A stretch of DNA of 64,000 bases from Anodontia alba (GCA_964016985.1 OZ024823.1:64128514-64192513); one strand, 5' to 3'; numbered from the stretch's first letter, positions 1-11,970 are shown. Program-made: numbers and translations. Notes: generated from the sequence alone by a model not told the origin.

Positions 1-1437
1 TTTATTCAAAAGCTCGGCAACTGAAGCAAAGTATTTATTCAGTTTGATCGCAACAGCTTCAGACTCCGTAATGGTTTCATTTCCGATTATAAGTTTTTGA
101 GGCAAATTACTGGAGGCAGTCTTGCTACCATTAGTCACGTCTCGCAGGTGTTTCCATAAGGATTTGGTATCTTTTGAATTTGTTATGCTATTAGAAAAAT
201 ATTTACGTTTTGCTTGTCGTATGAGTTGTTTTGTTTTATTGCGGTATTTTCTATGATCACTCCATTGCTTTAATCGTTTGGTTTTATCTCGTAAAGATTG
301 CATTTGAATTATATCTGGAGTAAACCAGTCAGGCATACGTTTAGATTTTACGCGTTTGGATTTAATCGGAGCATGATTGTTCAAGTGTTTCAAAAGGAAT
401 GAATACCAGATGTTAAGGTCTTCGTCTATACTTGATTTATCTGCCGCAAATTCATCCAAATCGTTAGCAATATCAGATATAAACTTATTTTCGTCAAAAT
501 GCTTGTAGCTGCGATAAGTAGTGGTAGTATGTTTGTCTTTTAGAAGCTTTGAGTTTACTTTTCGTGTAAAGCAAATGGGAAAGTGATCGCTTAAAGATAA
601 AGTAGAAGTAAAACAACGTACAATATTCTCTGGATGAGTCGTATATACATGATCAATTAACGTATTGGTAGTTTCCGTTACCCTTGTTGGCTCTGTTACC
701 AGTTGAGTTAAATCGAATAGATTTATAAGGTTTAGCCATTTATTATTCGTATGAGCTTTCAAATCAACATTAAAATCACCCATGAGAAGGAATTCAAGAC
801 CAGATGTCTGTGCTATGGAAAGCTCTACCTCAAACAAGTCGATCCATTCGCTTTTTGCATCAGGTGGCCTGTAAACTGTACATAAGAGAAAAGGTTTAGC
901 ATTCGGTAGCTCGATTTCAGCCCAAAGTGTTTCTAAGCTAGATGTTTCAAACTCAGGCCTGCGTTTGAACTTAATTGTGTTTCTAATGTATAATAGTAGA
1001 CCACCACCAGTTTTATTTTTGGTCTCTGCTCTATCTTTTCTAAGAATCTCAAATCCGTCGATCGCCACCACATTGTCAGAGACAGTCGGTTCTAAAAATG
1101 ACTCACAAATACCCAGAATATCTGGGCATGTCTTGTTAGCCATGATAATGCGTATCTCATCAAATTTAGAGACAATGTGCCTAACATTAAGATTACAAAA
1201 ATGCAATCCTTTTGACTTGGATAACAAGTCCAAAGTGGTATTACTTGTGGTGTTAGGCATCAAGCAGGTAGGATCAGAGGTATGAAAGTTTGGTATAATG
1301 TTTTGATTGGGCAAAGAAGAAGTGTTAGCAAGGGAAGGATCACCGGGATGCACAGGTTCTTGTGGTATGATAATTGTTTCATCATATTCACATTGTTGTT
1401 GTGGTGAATGGTTTTCTGTGTCTGGGGGCAGTCTCAT
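1..1437 (-). CDS. Non-LTR retrotransposon polyprotein, endonuclease part (runs off left edge)
   Basis: Endonuclease half of a LINE ORF2-type protein; in this family the enzyme nicks chromosomal DNA to prime reverse transcription. From the first ATG (complement of 1435-1437) after an in-frame TAG (complement of 1489-1491) the frame is open for 479 codons to the window edge. Apurinic-endonuclease-like blocks appear in order: LNVRH near residue 83, GICESFL near 109, YRPPD near 189, MGDFNVD near 219, IDHVY near 261 and SDHFPI near 283. Past residue 300 comes a lysine-rich linker typical of the region before the reverse transcriptase, which must lie left of the window. No stop or frameshift is visible, unlike every other coding remnant here, so this copy is probably young. 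The clade (CR1/L2-like) is a guess; the endonuclease identity is firm. Confidence 0.88.
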   Translation of the reverse strand, partial: MRLPPDTENHSPQQQCEYDETIIIPQEPVHPGDPSLANTSSLPNQNIIPNFHTSDPTCLMPNTTSNTTLDLLSKSKGLHFCNLNVRHIVSKFDEIRIIMANKTCPDILGICESFLEPTVSDNVVAIDGFEILRKDRAETKNKTGGGLLLYIRNTIKFKRRPEFETSSLETLWAEIELPNAKPFLLCTVYRPPDAKSEWIDLFEVELSIAQTSGLEFLLMGDFNVDLKAHTNNKWLNLINLFDLTQLVTEPTRVTETTNTLIDHVYTTHPENIVRCFTSTLSLSDHFPICFTRKVNSKLLKDKHTTTTYRSYKHFDENKFISDIANDLDEFAADKSSIDEDLNIWYSFLLKHLNNHAPIKSKRVKSKRMPDWFTPDIIQMQSLRDKTKRLKQWSDHRKYRNKTKQLIRQAKRKYFSNSITNSKDTKSLWKHLRDVTNGSKTASSNLPQKLIIGNETITESEAVAIKLNKYFASVAELLNK

Positions 1438-1497
1438 TGATATATTATTATCTGTTGGTAATATGTGTTTCACACGCCCATTTATTTGCTATTGGGG

Positions 1498-1695
1498 GAA
1501 TCGATAGGTGAATGGTATATGTTACCTTGTTTACAATCGGTAGGTGAATGGTATATGTTACCTTGATAGGTGAATGGTATATGTTACCTTGTTTACAATC
1601 GATAGGTGAATCGATAGGGAATCGATAGGTGAATGGTATATGTTACCTTGTTTACAATCGGTAGGTGAATGGTATATGTTACCTTGTTTACAAGC
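1498..1695. repeat. 36-bp tandem repeat just upstream of the LINE frame
   Basis: Five to six imperfect copies of a unit with core GGTGAATGGTATATGTTACC followed by TTGTTTACAATCG, some shortened or partly duplicated. It lies directly 5' of the minus-strand LINE frame, so it may be that element's 5' untranslated region. Confidence 0.85.
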
Positions 1696-2080
1696 TTATT
1701 ATAGTGTGACTTTATATTATCATTCACATGCTTTACATAGATGAAACATGCTTTTAAAAGTAATTTGACAGTGATGTATTCATAAAAAAAGAAAAATTGT
1801 GAACAACAATTGTCTAAAATTGCAGAAATTTGAAAATCACCTTGGGAAAATCAGAAAATTACCTGTGCATATTATTAGACTGATATATTCAAAAAGGATG
1901 TCAAATTAGAATAGGGTATTAATATTTAATTTCAAGATTTAATATTGAGGTTCAATGCAGGGAATATAAGATAAATGCATGTTTTAAACTGGGAAGTGAA
2001 ACACAGTAAAATAACTGTTCAGTGAAAGATCACAGATTGTCAGTGGTGTAAAACTACTTTATTAATGATTCAATTATAGA
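1696..2080. other. AT-rich sequence, nothing recognised
   Basis: AT-rich, with stops in all frames. I see no repeat structure or coding signal between the tandem repeat and the mariner element. Confidence 0.6.
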
Positions 2081-2082
2081 TA

Positions 2083-3421
2083 CGAGGGATGTTCGAAATG
2101 AATTGCTTATTTCTATCTGGAGACTTCAAATTTCAAGTTAGCCCAAAAGTACTCATTTCATGCCCTCGAAGTACTCCCCGTGGCTAGAAATGCAAAGTTT
2201 CAGCCGATGTATCCACTTCTTGAAGGCGTCACGGTACGCTGACTTGGGCACAGTAATAAGGTACTGATGAATGGCAGATCCAAGTGCCTGTCGGGACTGG
2301 TATTTCCGCCCAGCAAGGAATGCTTTCAATTTCGGAAACAAAAAGAAATCACATGGGGCAAGGTCTGGGGAATACGGGGGGTGAGGCAAAACAGTTACTT
2401 TTTCTTTCTTCAAAAACGCCGTAACTATTGCGGAGGTATGAGCTGGGGCATTGTCATGTAGAAGACGGACAAGTTTAAAACCAGTGGCAGGGCTCGTTTC
2501 TGATAATACTTTTTCAGTTTCTTCAGTACTACGTCTTTGTAGTACTTTCTGGTGATGCTTTTGCCCTTTTTCACTGGCACTTTTATTGCGACTCCTTCAC
2601 CAGAGAAGAAGATTGCATACAAAACCTTCTTTGTACTCAAAGAACGTTTGGCAATTATTGGGCGTTTGCTGTGTTTAGCGGCCCAGATCTTATTGCTAAC
2701 CTTTCTGACGGGCTGAAAATAATGGACCCAGGTTTCATCACCTGTGACGATATTGGCAAACTGCTTTTTGTCATATTTTGGAAACATTTGAAGCAGCTTT
2801 TTGGCCACTTTAACCCGTTGCCTCTTTTGCTCGTCAGTCAACAGATGTGGCACCCATCTAGCAGAAATCTTTCTGACTTTCAAATGCTTCTTCAAAATAA
2901 GGTGAACCGTTGAAAGTGATATGCCTACCTTTCGTGCAATATCACGAACTGTAAATCTGGCATCTCCTTCAAAGATTTCCTTTATTTTGGAAACGATTTC
3001 TTTACGAGATGCAGATTTTGGCCTACCTGATTTCGGTGCATTTTTGATGGACGTTACACCAGACTCAAATTTCTTTTTCCACCGCCGAACTGTGTCATAA
3101 GACACACAAGAAGGTCCAAAAGCAGTAGAAATTTCAGTCATCAGCTTCTTCAAAGAACAACCAAGTTTTGAGCGAGCTTTGATGTAAGCCCGTATTTCAT
3201 CTTTTTTGTCGACGCTTCTACCAACCATTTTTACTGCAGTGGTCAATGACTGCGTGTATTCAAATGGCAAATTTTATGTCTTACACTTAGTCTAACATGT
3301 ACATTTATACACCATTGTGTAGATATTGAATAACCCTATACAGGTATGTATTGGTTTTTATCGTGCCCCACGTGGATATCGAGCTAGAGGACAATAAGCA
3401 ATTCATTTCGAACATCCCTCG
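2083..3421 (-). mobile_element. Mariner DNA transposon, complete ends
   Basis: A 1339-bp element with 27-bp inverted ends that match perfectly (2083-2109 and 3395-3421; the outer end reads CGAGGGATGTTCGAAATG). TA dinucleotides lie at 2081-2082 and 3422-3423, the target duplication expected of the Tc1/mariner superfamily. The transposase lies on the minus strand inside. Intact ends but a broken gene suggest a recently mobile copy that could now move only in trans. Confidence 0.95.
2153..3270 (-). pseudogene. Mariner transposase, one frameshift
   Basis: Cut-and-paste transposase of the mariner family. The N-terminal part (residues 1-130) holds helix-turn-helix DNA-binding segments; WVPHLLTDEQK near residue 139 is the mariner signature. 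The catalytic triad is visible: GDETWVHYF (first Asp near 178), LHDNAPAH (second Asp), and YSPDLAPCDFF (third Asp), with 34 residues between the second and third Asp, i.e. DD34D. The first frame (3270 to about 2493) stops at 2425; the downstream frame continues to 2153. The shift is consistent with loss of one base near 2493, just before the second catalytic Asp, so no full enzyme is made. ATG at 3270 or the internal one near residue 16 could be the original start. Total length without the shift is about 370 codons, close to family size. Confidence 0.93.
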
Positions 3422-3423
3422 TA

Positions 3424-5390
3424 TAAATATGATATTAAATTCACTAAGTGTGTATCCCTGATAATATAGACATGTACAGCCAGGCTTCAAAAGTTATTCC
3501 ACAGCGTCAAAAATCCCATAGAGCTCAATGCATTTTCATGTTTACAAAAAGAAAATAATAATAAAAATAATTGTTTATATATTTATAACATTCACATCAT
3601 TTGAAAGCTGGACTATTTATGTAATATACATTGTGATTCTCATTGGAGTTTCTCTATGCAAACTTGAGAGACAAAGAATTCAATTTTCTCGTATTTTGGG
3701 CAGTTTTTGAGCGACGTCAACATTGACGTCAGTGGAAATCTGCCATTTTTATAATTTCCTCTTAATTTAAATTGTTGTATCTGAGAAGACAGAAATCCGA
3801 TATTTATCAAAATCATATATTTTGGGCATGCATCATTTACCTTTCCAATCATTACAGAATATCAGTACTTTCTTTATAATGATACACAATATTAAGTGTC
3901 ATTTAAACATTAAAATGCATTAAGGTCTATGAGAAAATATTTTTGTGGAATTACTTTTGGCCTCTGACTGTACTTTTAAGGCGGTTGCTATTTGTACAAA
4001 TAGCCTATATAGGCTAACCGTACGGGACCGTGGAATGAGATGTAAAAATATGATTAGTCTATATATCCTATATTGGATAATCGTTCGGCTGTTTTAGTTC
4101 GGTACAGTGAATGTATATATTTATATTTTGCAAAATTAATATTAAAAGTGTATTGGCAGTATGAAACCGAATTATATTATCTCATCTATTTATATAAAAG
4201 CATTTTCTTCCTGTACAATGTTTTATAAAACATTCAAAATATGACCCAGCAGTTGAGGTTACAGAACTTATCACATATGCGACCGGAAGGATCAATTTAG
4301 CCTGCGCATATGCGCATTTTTAAAATTATTGAGTGAGAAAAATTATCATTGATGGTTTGGAGACTTAGTCGAGAAAATTTCAGGTGAATTTTCATATTTT
4401 TACATCTCATTCCACGATTAGCTGCGCATCCGCACAACAGCACGAAAACAAGCCTATATAACTTTGACTCCCTTAAATCCCACTTTTATATAGTAAAAAT
4501 GTGATTTACAGGGCACACATTATTTCTCTTATTTCTGCTCAATAAAAAAAAAAAGAAAAAAAAAATATATAAGAATTTTTATTGGAAATTTTTTATTTTG
4601 GTGGTAAATTTTTTTCAATATATTTGAATAGTCATGTTTGCGTAATTCTTGTCAAATTCGTAGTTGGCTGTATAAATGGAATCGTTGATGGTTTTGAGAT
4701 TGAGACAAGAAAACTTCATTGTCAAGTTAAGGGTAATCACAAACCTAATATCAGGGCCCAAATAAATATTCTTGTATTTTCCACATGACTCATCCAGCTG
4801 CGAGATCACTGACAATGCTGAGACTTAATAGGACATAAAAACCAAAGAAAATTTTTTTAAAAAATCAGTGAAAATTAGCATTTTAAATGTTTGCACAGAA
4901 AAATTTGTTGTGTTCGAAGTGGCTCAAGCATTCCTACGCGTTTATCTTTTTGAAATTTAAACTGAAATGTACTCTAATACATGATGTAATTGTCCTGACT
5001 TTTTGGCCAGACAGGTCTGGGTAAACAGTCTAGACCAGGATCAGAGAGGAGCAGCTTAATCTGGGTCTACACTGTTTACAACTCTGTCTACATCAGATTG
5101 GACCTCTTGCTCTAAGCTAAGCCCACCATGTTCAAATTTAATGATGATTTCAAGGAATTTTTCTGGTGTGCAAATTATTGGGATTTTTATAGGTAATGTA
5201 TGCAAATATTTTGGCCCTCAACTGACCTTTTACAAAAATACAGCTTTAGTTTCTTGTCACTTCAGTAACTGGTATAATTCAATAAAAAAGAAATAAATGA
5301 ATGAAAAATATTTTAAGACAATTTACAGATCACCGTTTTATATATATATAAAAAAATGTTTGGGTGGGTAATTGTCCACTGTTAGGTTAA
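3424..5390. other. AT-rich intergenic DNA with palindromes
   Basis: No coding signal. It contains a possible MITE (4029-4416, separate entry), a 16-bp palindrome (TAGCCTATATAGGCTA near 4002), A-rich runs near 4550, and one copy of a dispersed dyad motif (5020-5090: AGACCAGGATCAG and, inverted, CTGGGTCTACACTG). Confidence 0.6.
4029..4416. repeat. Possible MITE with 25-bp inverted ends
   Basis: The sequence at 4029-4053 (CGTGGAATGAGATGTAAA...) recurs inverted at 4392-4416 without mismatch over 25 bases. The 388-bp interior is AT-rich and non-coding. No clear target-site duplication is seen, so the superfamily is unknown. Confidence 0.55.
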
Positions 5391-5487
5391 CACAATTTGG
5401 ATTGCATAACACCATAATGACCATAAGCAGATAAAGATAAGAAATCCTTGGTGGCTTTGGCCACCCTTATAGGTAGTGGCCTGATAA
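5391..5487 (+). repeat. Palindrome-arm repeat, first part (interrupted by a LINE)
   Basis: Diverged copy of the sequence at 55041-55137, beginning CACAATTTGGATTGCATAAC. The copy is cut at 5487/5488 by a LINE and resumes at 8809. Confidence 0.85.
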
Positions 5488-8400
5488 CTAAATGCAAACT
5501 GATTTGAATTATTTTGAACAAAATCCTTCGAATGTTAGTCTACGGAGACAGAATCCTGATGGGGTTATAAACAACTATGGATATAGGTTAATAGAGTTTT
5601 GCTGTGATAATAGCCTTTATATTATGAATGGTAGAACAAAAGGGAACAGCTGCTCTCAGAATACTTGTAAAAATGTTAGCACTGTTGATTATTTTCTCAT
5701 GTCACCCTGCTTATTTCAGTATGTAGATATGTTGCATGTTCACGAGTACTGCGAACTGTTTTCTGATGTTCACTGTGCCGTCTCAATGGATCTTAATATC
5801 TCATATGAATTACCAGACTCATTAAACAGAAAATGTGGCACCGAAAAGACAAAGCTTTGGAATGATGAGAAAAGGGAACTTTTTGTTAGCAATTTAGACG
5901 ATACCAAACTTGGTAGTATTTTAAATAAAATAAATGAAACCGAAAATAGTCAGAACGTATCTCAAGTTGATGTTAATTGCATTGCAGAATCATTAGCGGA
6001 AGTATTTAATTCTGCGGCTCGAGCCAGCTTCGGGAGTGTCAAGTATAATTGTAAACCTTATAATAATAGACCACCTCATTGGTTTAACAGGAAATGTAAA
6101 CTGGCTAGAAATGATTTCCATAGGGCAAAATATTTCTATAAACTAAGACATACGGACAGAAATAAACAAAGATTGAGAACCAGCAGTAAACAGTATAAAA
6201 GAACGCTTAGTTTGGAACAAAATTTATTTAAATTGTCAAAAATAAAGCAGTTACGTAAAATTAAGAAATCGGAGCCTCGGAAATTTTGGAAATTTTTAAA
6301 CGGAAACAAGAAATCTGCAGGCGACGTTTCAGCTGATAAATGTTATGAATTTTTTAAGAACATCAACAGCTGTCAAAATGATAATGATGACACGCAAACC
6401 TTTACTGAAAATGATACAGTATTTTAGATGATATCAATGTAGAAATAAATGGTCCGATATTATGGTCGGAAATCGAAAAGGCAATAACATCATTGAAAAA
6501 TAATAAGTCCTGTGGTTTGGACGAGATTTTAAACGAGCATATTAAATCTTGCTATAATATACCGTTAATAAAAAATATTCTTTTAAAATACTTTAACATG
6601 ATCTTTGATACTGGGCTAGTCCCAGCTGGCTGGTCGATTGGCAGTATTATTCCTATTTATAAACAAAAAGGTAACATCGATGATCCAGCAAATTACCGGC
6701 CCATAACACTTTTGAGCTGTATGGGAAAACTATTTACATGCGTAATAAATAATAGGTTGCAATTATTTTCTGAAAATCATGATAAGATAACTCATTGCCA
6801 AGCGGGTTTTAGGAAAAGATTTTCTACAGCTGACCATATTTATGCTTTACATACATTGATCGATTTAGTTCAAAATAAGGGAAAAAAATTGTTTTGCTGT
6901 TTTGTAGATCTAAAAAGGGCTTTTGATACTGTATGGAGAGAGGGGCTATTTTATAAACTCAAACTATTTGATATAAATGGTATGCTTACGTCTTATAAAG
7001 AATATATATCTTGAAATAAAATCTTGCGTCACTGTAAACGGAGAAAGGTCTATGTTGTTCCCATGCGAGATCGGAGTCAGACAGGGGGAAAACCTTTCTC
7101 CCTTGCTGTTTCTGATATACTTGAATGACTTAGAAGAGTTTCTGGGCAAAAGTGGCGATGTAAATGGTATAAGTTACTCTAATGATGATGTTGATGAAAA
7201 TGCACGCATTTTTCTTAAACTGTTTGTACTCTTATATGCAGACGATACTGTTATTCTTGCTGACACAGCTGAAGATCTACAAAATGCTTTAAATAATTAT
7301 CAGTTATACTGTAATACATGGAAGCTCAATATAAACAGCAGTAAAACAAAGATTTTTGCTAGAGGAAGACTTTTATTTTAAACGAAGATGAAGTAGAAAT
7401 TGCCCAAAATTATAAATATTTAGGTGTTATGTTTAGCAGAAGTGGTTCTTTTCTTACCGCAAAAAAACATATTGCTAGTCAAGCTAACTGTATCTTATCT
7501 TTTGAAGAAAGCTAAAGCGTTACTATTGCCTATAGATATTCAAATCGAAATGTTCGAGAAAACAATAAAGCCTATATTATTGTATGCATGTGAAATATGT
7601 GGGTATGGAAATGTTAACATTTTAGAGCAAGTCCAATTGAAGTTTTTAAATGCGATTCTTAATCTTAAGAAATCAACACCAAATTGTATTGTATATGGTG
7701 AAACAGGTGTTGTGCCTTTAAAGATTGATATACAATGCCGTATCATTTCATTTTGGTCAAAACTGGTATCTCCAATATCCAATACACTTTCTTCAAAGTT
7801 GTATACCATTTCTCTGGCTCGTTTTCAAAATCACAGAATCAACACTTTCAAGTGGTTGGAAAATGTAAGGTATATTTTGATAAGCTGTGGCTTCAGTGGT
7901 ATTTGAGACAACCAGGTTTTTCCAAATAGAAATTGGCTAATAAAATCCTCACGGCAAAAACTGACAGATCTCTTCTTAAATGAGTGGCAGTCACAGATAG
8001 AAAATAACACATCTTGTTATATATATCGATTATTCAAGAAAAACTTTGGATTTGAAAACTATCTGAAGACCACCCCCATCAAACTTAGAAAATACTTGAT
8101 TAAATTTCGTACAAGAAATCATAAACTCCCAATTGAAACCGGACGTTGGCGAGGTATCTCTCGAGAAAATCGAAAATGTCATTTATGCAATTCAGATATC
8201 GGAGATGATATTCATTATCTTTTGGTTTGCAGGAATTTTAGTAATCTAAGACGCCAACTTATTGACGCACGATATATTCGACGTCCAAATATAATAAGTT
8301 TCTCATCGCTTTTGAATGTTAAAAACAAGAGTTCATTAAGAAAGCTTTCCATTTTTGTCAAAAGTATAATTGAAAGTGTGTAACTTACTCTCCCACAAAA

Positions 8401-8808
8401 TTTTGAAACTTTTATGTGTTATTTTCAAATACATGAATCTGTTAATTTGAACGCTGAGTTATTGATAGTAAAGATACCATGTTTGGCATAACTTTTCGGA
8501 CAGAAGAGCCCGAGCAAGGAATGTGGACCCGGATCGGGCGCCGCAGAATACGGTGTCTGATCTTGGTCTACATTGTTTGCCGCTCGTCTGGCGGGTTTTC
8601 CAACACGCATCGGCGGGTGGTGGGATGGACTTGTTTGGATTGTAGTACACGGTCAGGAGTTAAGGTGTCCGACTACTTTGGGTAGACATGGTATACTTTG
8701 ATTAGTTAGCTGGTATTCTCTGCCTCGTATCATATGATTAAACTACTCTGTTCCTCATGTTGCCATTGTTTCAATGGATTGGCAGAATAAATTTGACTTG
8801 ACTTGACT
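5488..8808 (+). mobile_element. Non-LTR retrotransposon, 5'-truncated, inserted into a repeat
   Basis: A 3.3-kb LINE whose boundaries are set by the interrupted host repeat. The left flank ends TGATAA (5482-5487); after the 3' tail (AATAAATTTGACTTGACTTG) the host repeat resumes at TGATAAGG (8809 on), giving a candidate 6-bp target duplication. It begins inside the endonuclease domain (5' truncation) and ends with a short TTGAC-type tail, both usual for target-primed insertion. The 3' UTR (8400-8800) holds a copy of the dispersed GATCNGGTCTACA dyad motif near 8540-8580. Confidence 0.88.
5492..8383 (+). pseudogene. LINE endonuclease/reverse transcriptase remnant, multiple frame breaks
   Basis: Reverse transcriptase polyprotein, broken. 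The first segment (5492-6427) keeps only the C-terminal end of the endonuclease (VDYFLMSP and a SDVH block) and a basic linker. After a frameshift near 6425 the reverse transcriptase runs from about 6430 to 7014: NYRPITLLS, QAGFRKRFSTADHI and VDLKRAFDTV are clear. A second shift near 6975 leads to 6977-7381 with GVRQGENLSPLLF and the catalytic LLYADDTVI. A third shift gives 7424-7906 (LYACEICGYG, a typical post-RT region). The last segment (8096-8383) has a C-terminal zinc-binding block, CHLCNSDIG...HYLLVC. At least four breaks make it inactive. Clade not resolved. Confidence 0.9.
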
Positions 8809-9040
8809 TGATAAGGGAAATTATTGATATCAGCAAAGTTTATGATCAATACAGAGAAACAGATAAGGTGGGTAATTTGGTGATAATTTGAAGTTTTTTC
8901 TTTTTATTCAATAAAATATAGCTGGTTGTTTTCATTAGAATAACCTCTTCAATGAAGTTCTAATGAATACCCACAACCTGTGTTATGAAGAAGTACAGAT
9001 GCTTATGCCTTTATATGCTAGTTTATCATCAAATGCCCTT
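8809..9040 (+). repeat. Palindrome-arm repeat, second part
   Basis: Continuation of the repeat split by the LINE. It matches 55132-55375 in order: ATATCAGCAAAGTTTATGAT, AACAGATAAG, GTGATAATTT and the small inner dyad around TTCTAATGA. Homology fades near 9040. Confidence 0.85.
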
Positions 9041-9275
9041 TTGATATGGTTCTTTTATGCATAAATTTCCAGTATAACTAATTTAGTAGCTTTGTCAAAC
9101 TAAAAGATATTCACTGAAAAGGGTTTAATAAATAAATCCATTGTTCAGGAAAAGCATAATTTTGGAGCCCTTTTTTTTCCTTCAGACAGACATTTGCGAG
9201 TTATCGTTTACCATACCACGCTTTGGTGTTTTGCTCTTGTATAGCATTGATACATTGTCATTTTTTGGCTGAAAA

Positions 9276-9312
<37 letters not shown>

Positions 9313-10580
9313 AAATAGCTTCAAAAAGTAATACAGCAAAATATGTCAGAGTTTTGTCATATCACATGGTAAAAATAGATACAAATGTAGACTTTTTTGT
9401 CTTCAGAATAATTACCGTATTCTACCCAATTTATGCACTGTGCGGTTCGGTTTATCAAGAACTAATGTATCAGTGTTTTGTCATATCACATGGTAAGAAA
9501 AAAAAAAAAATGATTTTTTTTTTCAGTTGATTTTTTTGTCTTCATAATGGTAACAGTATTCAACCCGATTACTGCACTGTTCAGTTAGGTTTCTCAAAAT
9601 GACCAGAAGAAAAAATATTGTAAAATATCCACCTGATAAAGACAGTTTAGACAAAAATCAGCAGTGGACTTCATAATAGGATAATTTAATGATGCTTATG
9701 TGACATTTGTTTCCGATATTCTCTATAAAAACATATGTTGTTGTTACTGATTTGAATCGAGACAATTCAAATGAGCACCAACAACATATGCTTTTATTTA
9801 AAACAGATAAAATACTTAGCTGTAATCTGAAACTACGAAATGCTTGACTGTACACTTACGGGGGAGTGTGCGGTAATACGGTATGTTGGAGTTTCCAATA
9901 CCTAAATAAATAAATGTTATTGTAGAATATATTGTTTTTGTTTTATTTCATTCATCTCAGCAGACATATGACAAGTTCAGACAATGTATATTTCAGCAAA
10001 TGCTAATTTTTAGCTCGCATGAACAACAGTCACGGATAGCTATTGTACTACCCTTGGCATCCATAAATGTTTAAGCTTTCGCTAAAGCTTTTAAGACCTC
10101 ATTATCTAATCTTATCACCGATTTGATTCATTTTTGGTGAACTCAGTGACTGTAAAGATCCTAAAAATTGGGATGCATTGAGCAGGTAAGGTAATTATTC
10201 TTGAGTTTGAACAAGTAAATTTTACCACATAATAAAATGTCAAAAGGCTGAGAATATGGCAAATAGTGTAGACCTTAATCAGAGCAGTTTGCTTAGAGTA
10301 ATCTGATCAGGACTTATTTATTTGTTCATGCATTTCTGTCTTAAATTTTATGAACTAAACGGTATCAACAAAATGTATTATCCAAGGAATTCCTTACTTT
10401 TGTCCAGATACTACTTCTTTGAATTAATTCAGTTATGTTGAGTGTCCTTGATGACAACAACAATTGATGAATGCTTAGCACTCTGGGTAAAATTTTCAGC
10501 AGATGACAGTAAAACGCCATTCACTCCGTATTTTCTCTACTTTTTTTTTTTTTGCAATAAGCCTTCACCTTTTTCACTTA
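9041..10580. other. Non-coding DNA with poly-A and small repeats
   Basis: No gene is seen. It contains a 37-base poly-A run (9274-9310), two diverged tandem copies of a roughly 126-bp unit (about 9346-9470 and 9472-9595, sharing TTTTGTCATATCACATGGTA), and a hairpin at 9728-9795 whose arms share CATATGTTGTTG with the MITE family seen at 38-39 kb. Confidence 0.65.
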
Positions 10581-10588
10581 TCATTTTC

Positions 10589-10589
<1 letters not shown>

Positions 10590-10648
<59 letters not shown>

Positions 10649-10776
10649 CACTACAAAAAAAAAAAAAAAAAAAAAAAAAAAGAATAATAATAATAATAAT
10701 AATAATAAAAAACACTACAAAAAAAAAAAAAAAAAAAAACAAAAAAAAAAACAAACAAAAAAAAAAAAAAAAAAAA
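10590..10776. repeat. Compound microsatellite (A)n and (AAT)n
   Basis: Two tandem blocks, each made of poly-A, about nine AAT units, then AAAAAACACTAC, followed by a further A-rich run. The frames translating this as poly-Lys, poly-Asn or poly-Ile are not genes. Confidence 0.95.
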
Positions 10777-10982
10777 CATATTTGCATTCTTTTATCAGAA
10801 GACTTGTTTTGAAAATAATACTTTCAAAGTTGATACATGCTTAAATTAATTAAATATCTACAAAACATTTTTCCAACAGATAAAAAATCCAAGGAATACA
10901 CCCCCATTTTCCAACTTGGAATTAGTTGGATTTTCCAATATCCAATAATCCAACTGATTTTTTCCAAGGATTACATCTACCC

Positions 10983-11009
10983 GTGTGGCACAACTCGGCC
11001 ACACCGTTG
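10983..11009 (+). repeat. Short detached fragment of the second LINE family
   Basis: GTGTGGCACAACTCGGCC and the bases after it translate to CGTTRPHR, the segment expected just before RETWWWNEH of the LINE resuming at 11971. A near-identical stretch (GCACAACTCGGCC) occurs at the corresponding place of the other copy, near 63117. It is followed by CGTTG (11005-11009), which recurs at 11971-11975. Confidence 0.5.
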
Positions 11010-11970
11010 CACGGATGGACATCAGGGGAGCTATCGCGAAATCGCGTTAACGTAAATTTGTTCCCACGACACATCCGGGAACTCTCGCGGTAGTTCCTAG
11101 GACCTGGAAATTGTAAACAAAGGTAAATACTCTCACTTGTTTTGATTTATTTTAGAAGAATGAGCGAATAATATAAAATTTCGGCGATGCTATTCCATGT
11201 TAATATGATTTACCTTTCTAAGCAGGCGGAAAGAAATATTGAAAAAATCGTTGCCGAAAGTAGGCGACCGTAACAAAATCGAACACAGGGTTGTCTGACT
11301 TTAGTTTTATGTCAACACGAATGAATGATGCAATTGTTTTGTAAGTTTTCGCTTAGAACGAGATCCTTTGGCACATGTTCTGGATATGTCCGCCCTTATT
11401 CATGATTTAGATGTAAAATTTTTAATCAGTCCATGTACTGTGAAGGAGTAATGCCGAAATTTTCAGGTGGAGTAGCTCCCACATCATCGCGGCAGCTTCC
11501 AAAACACACTCTAGTTCCCACGAGTCTATCATGCCATCACCTGGAGAGAAGTTTATAGTTTAGCTTATATGTCGATTTAAACTACCAGGCAACCACTCGC
11601 ATCATATAAATGACTCATTGTCACAAGAATAGAATACACCAGGTTTTTAAGGCAAAGCAATTGCCTTCTCTTGTCGTTATAGAAAGTCTAGTCGTTATAG
11701 AAAATTTAAATAACTAAATTGGTAAAACTTATTATTCATGATCAGTTTATCATGATACCTTACCCTAAACTACAATACACCACCCAGACCCACCGAACCG
11801 AACCTCACACTACCATATCTTACAAAATCCCTTTTCGCAATACCCACGCAAATTGAAAAGTGAGATGATCCAGAGCTCTTTTCTACCCTATGTGTTAGCC
11901 AAGAAACAGACAAAAAATTCCGGCTCCGACCAAATAATAAATAGCCTTAAGCCTGAGCCATCATGGAGTG
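11010..11970. other. 961-bp segment interrupting the second LINE copy
   Basis: Non-coding sequence bounded by CGTTG direct repeats (11005-11009 and 11971-11975). Its ends begin CAC and finish GTG but show no strong inverted repeat. It holds C-rich, gene-poor DNA near 11760-11860. It is either an unrecognised non-autonomous element or filler DNA. Confidence 0.4.

Noticed and set aside
965..1507. Plus-strand frames of 106 and 66 codons
   Set aside because: They are antisense to the continuous LINE endonuclease frame and have no family features.
10442..10844. Frames of 81 and 113 codons rich in Lys, Asn and Ile
   Set aside because: Translations of poly-A and AAT microsatellites.
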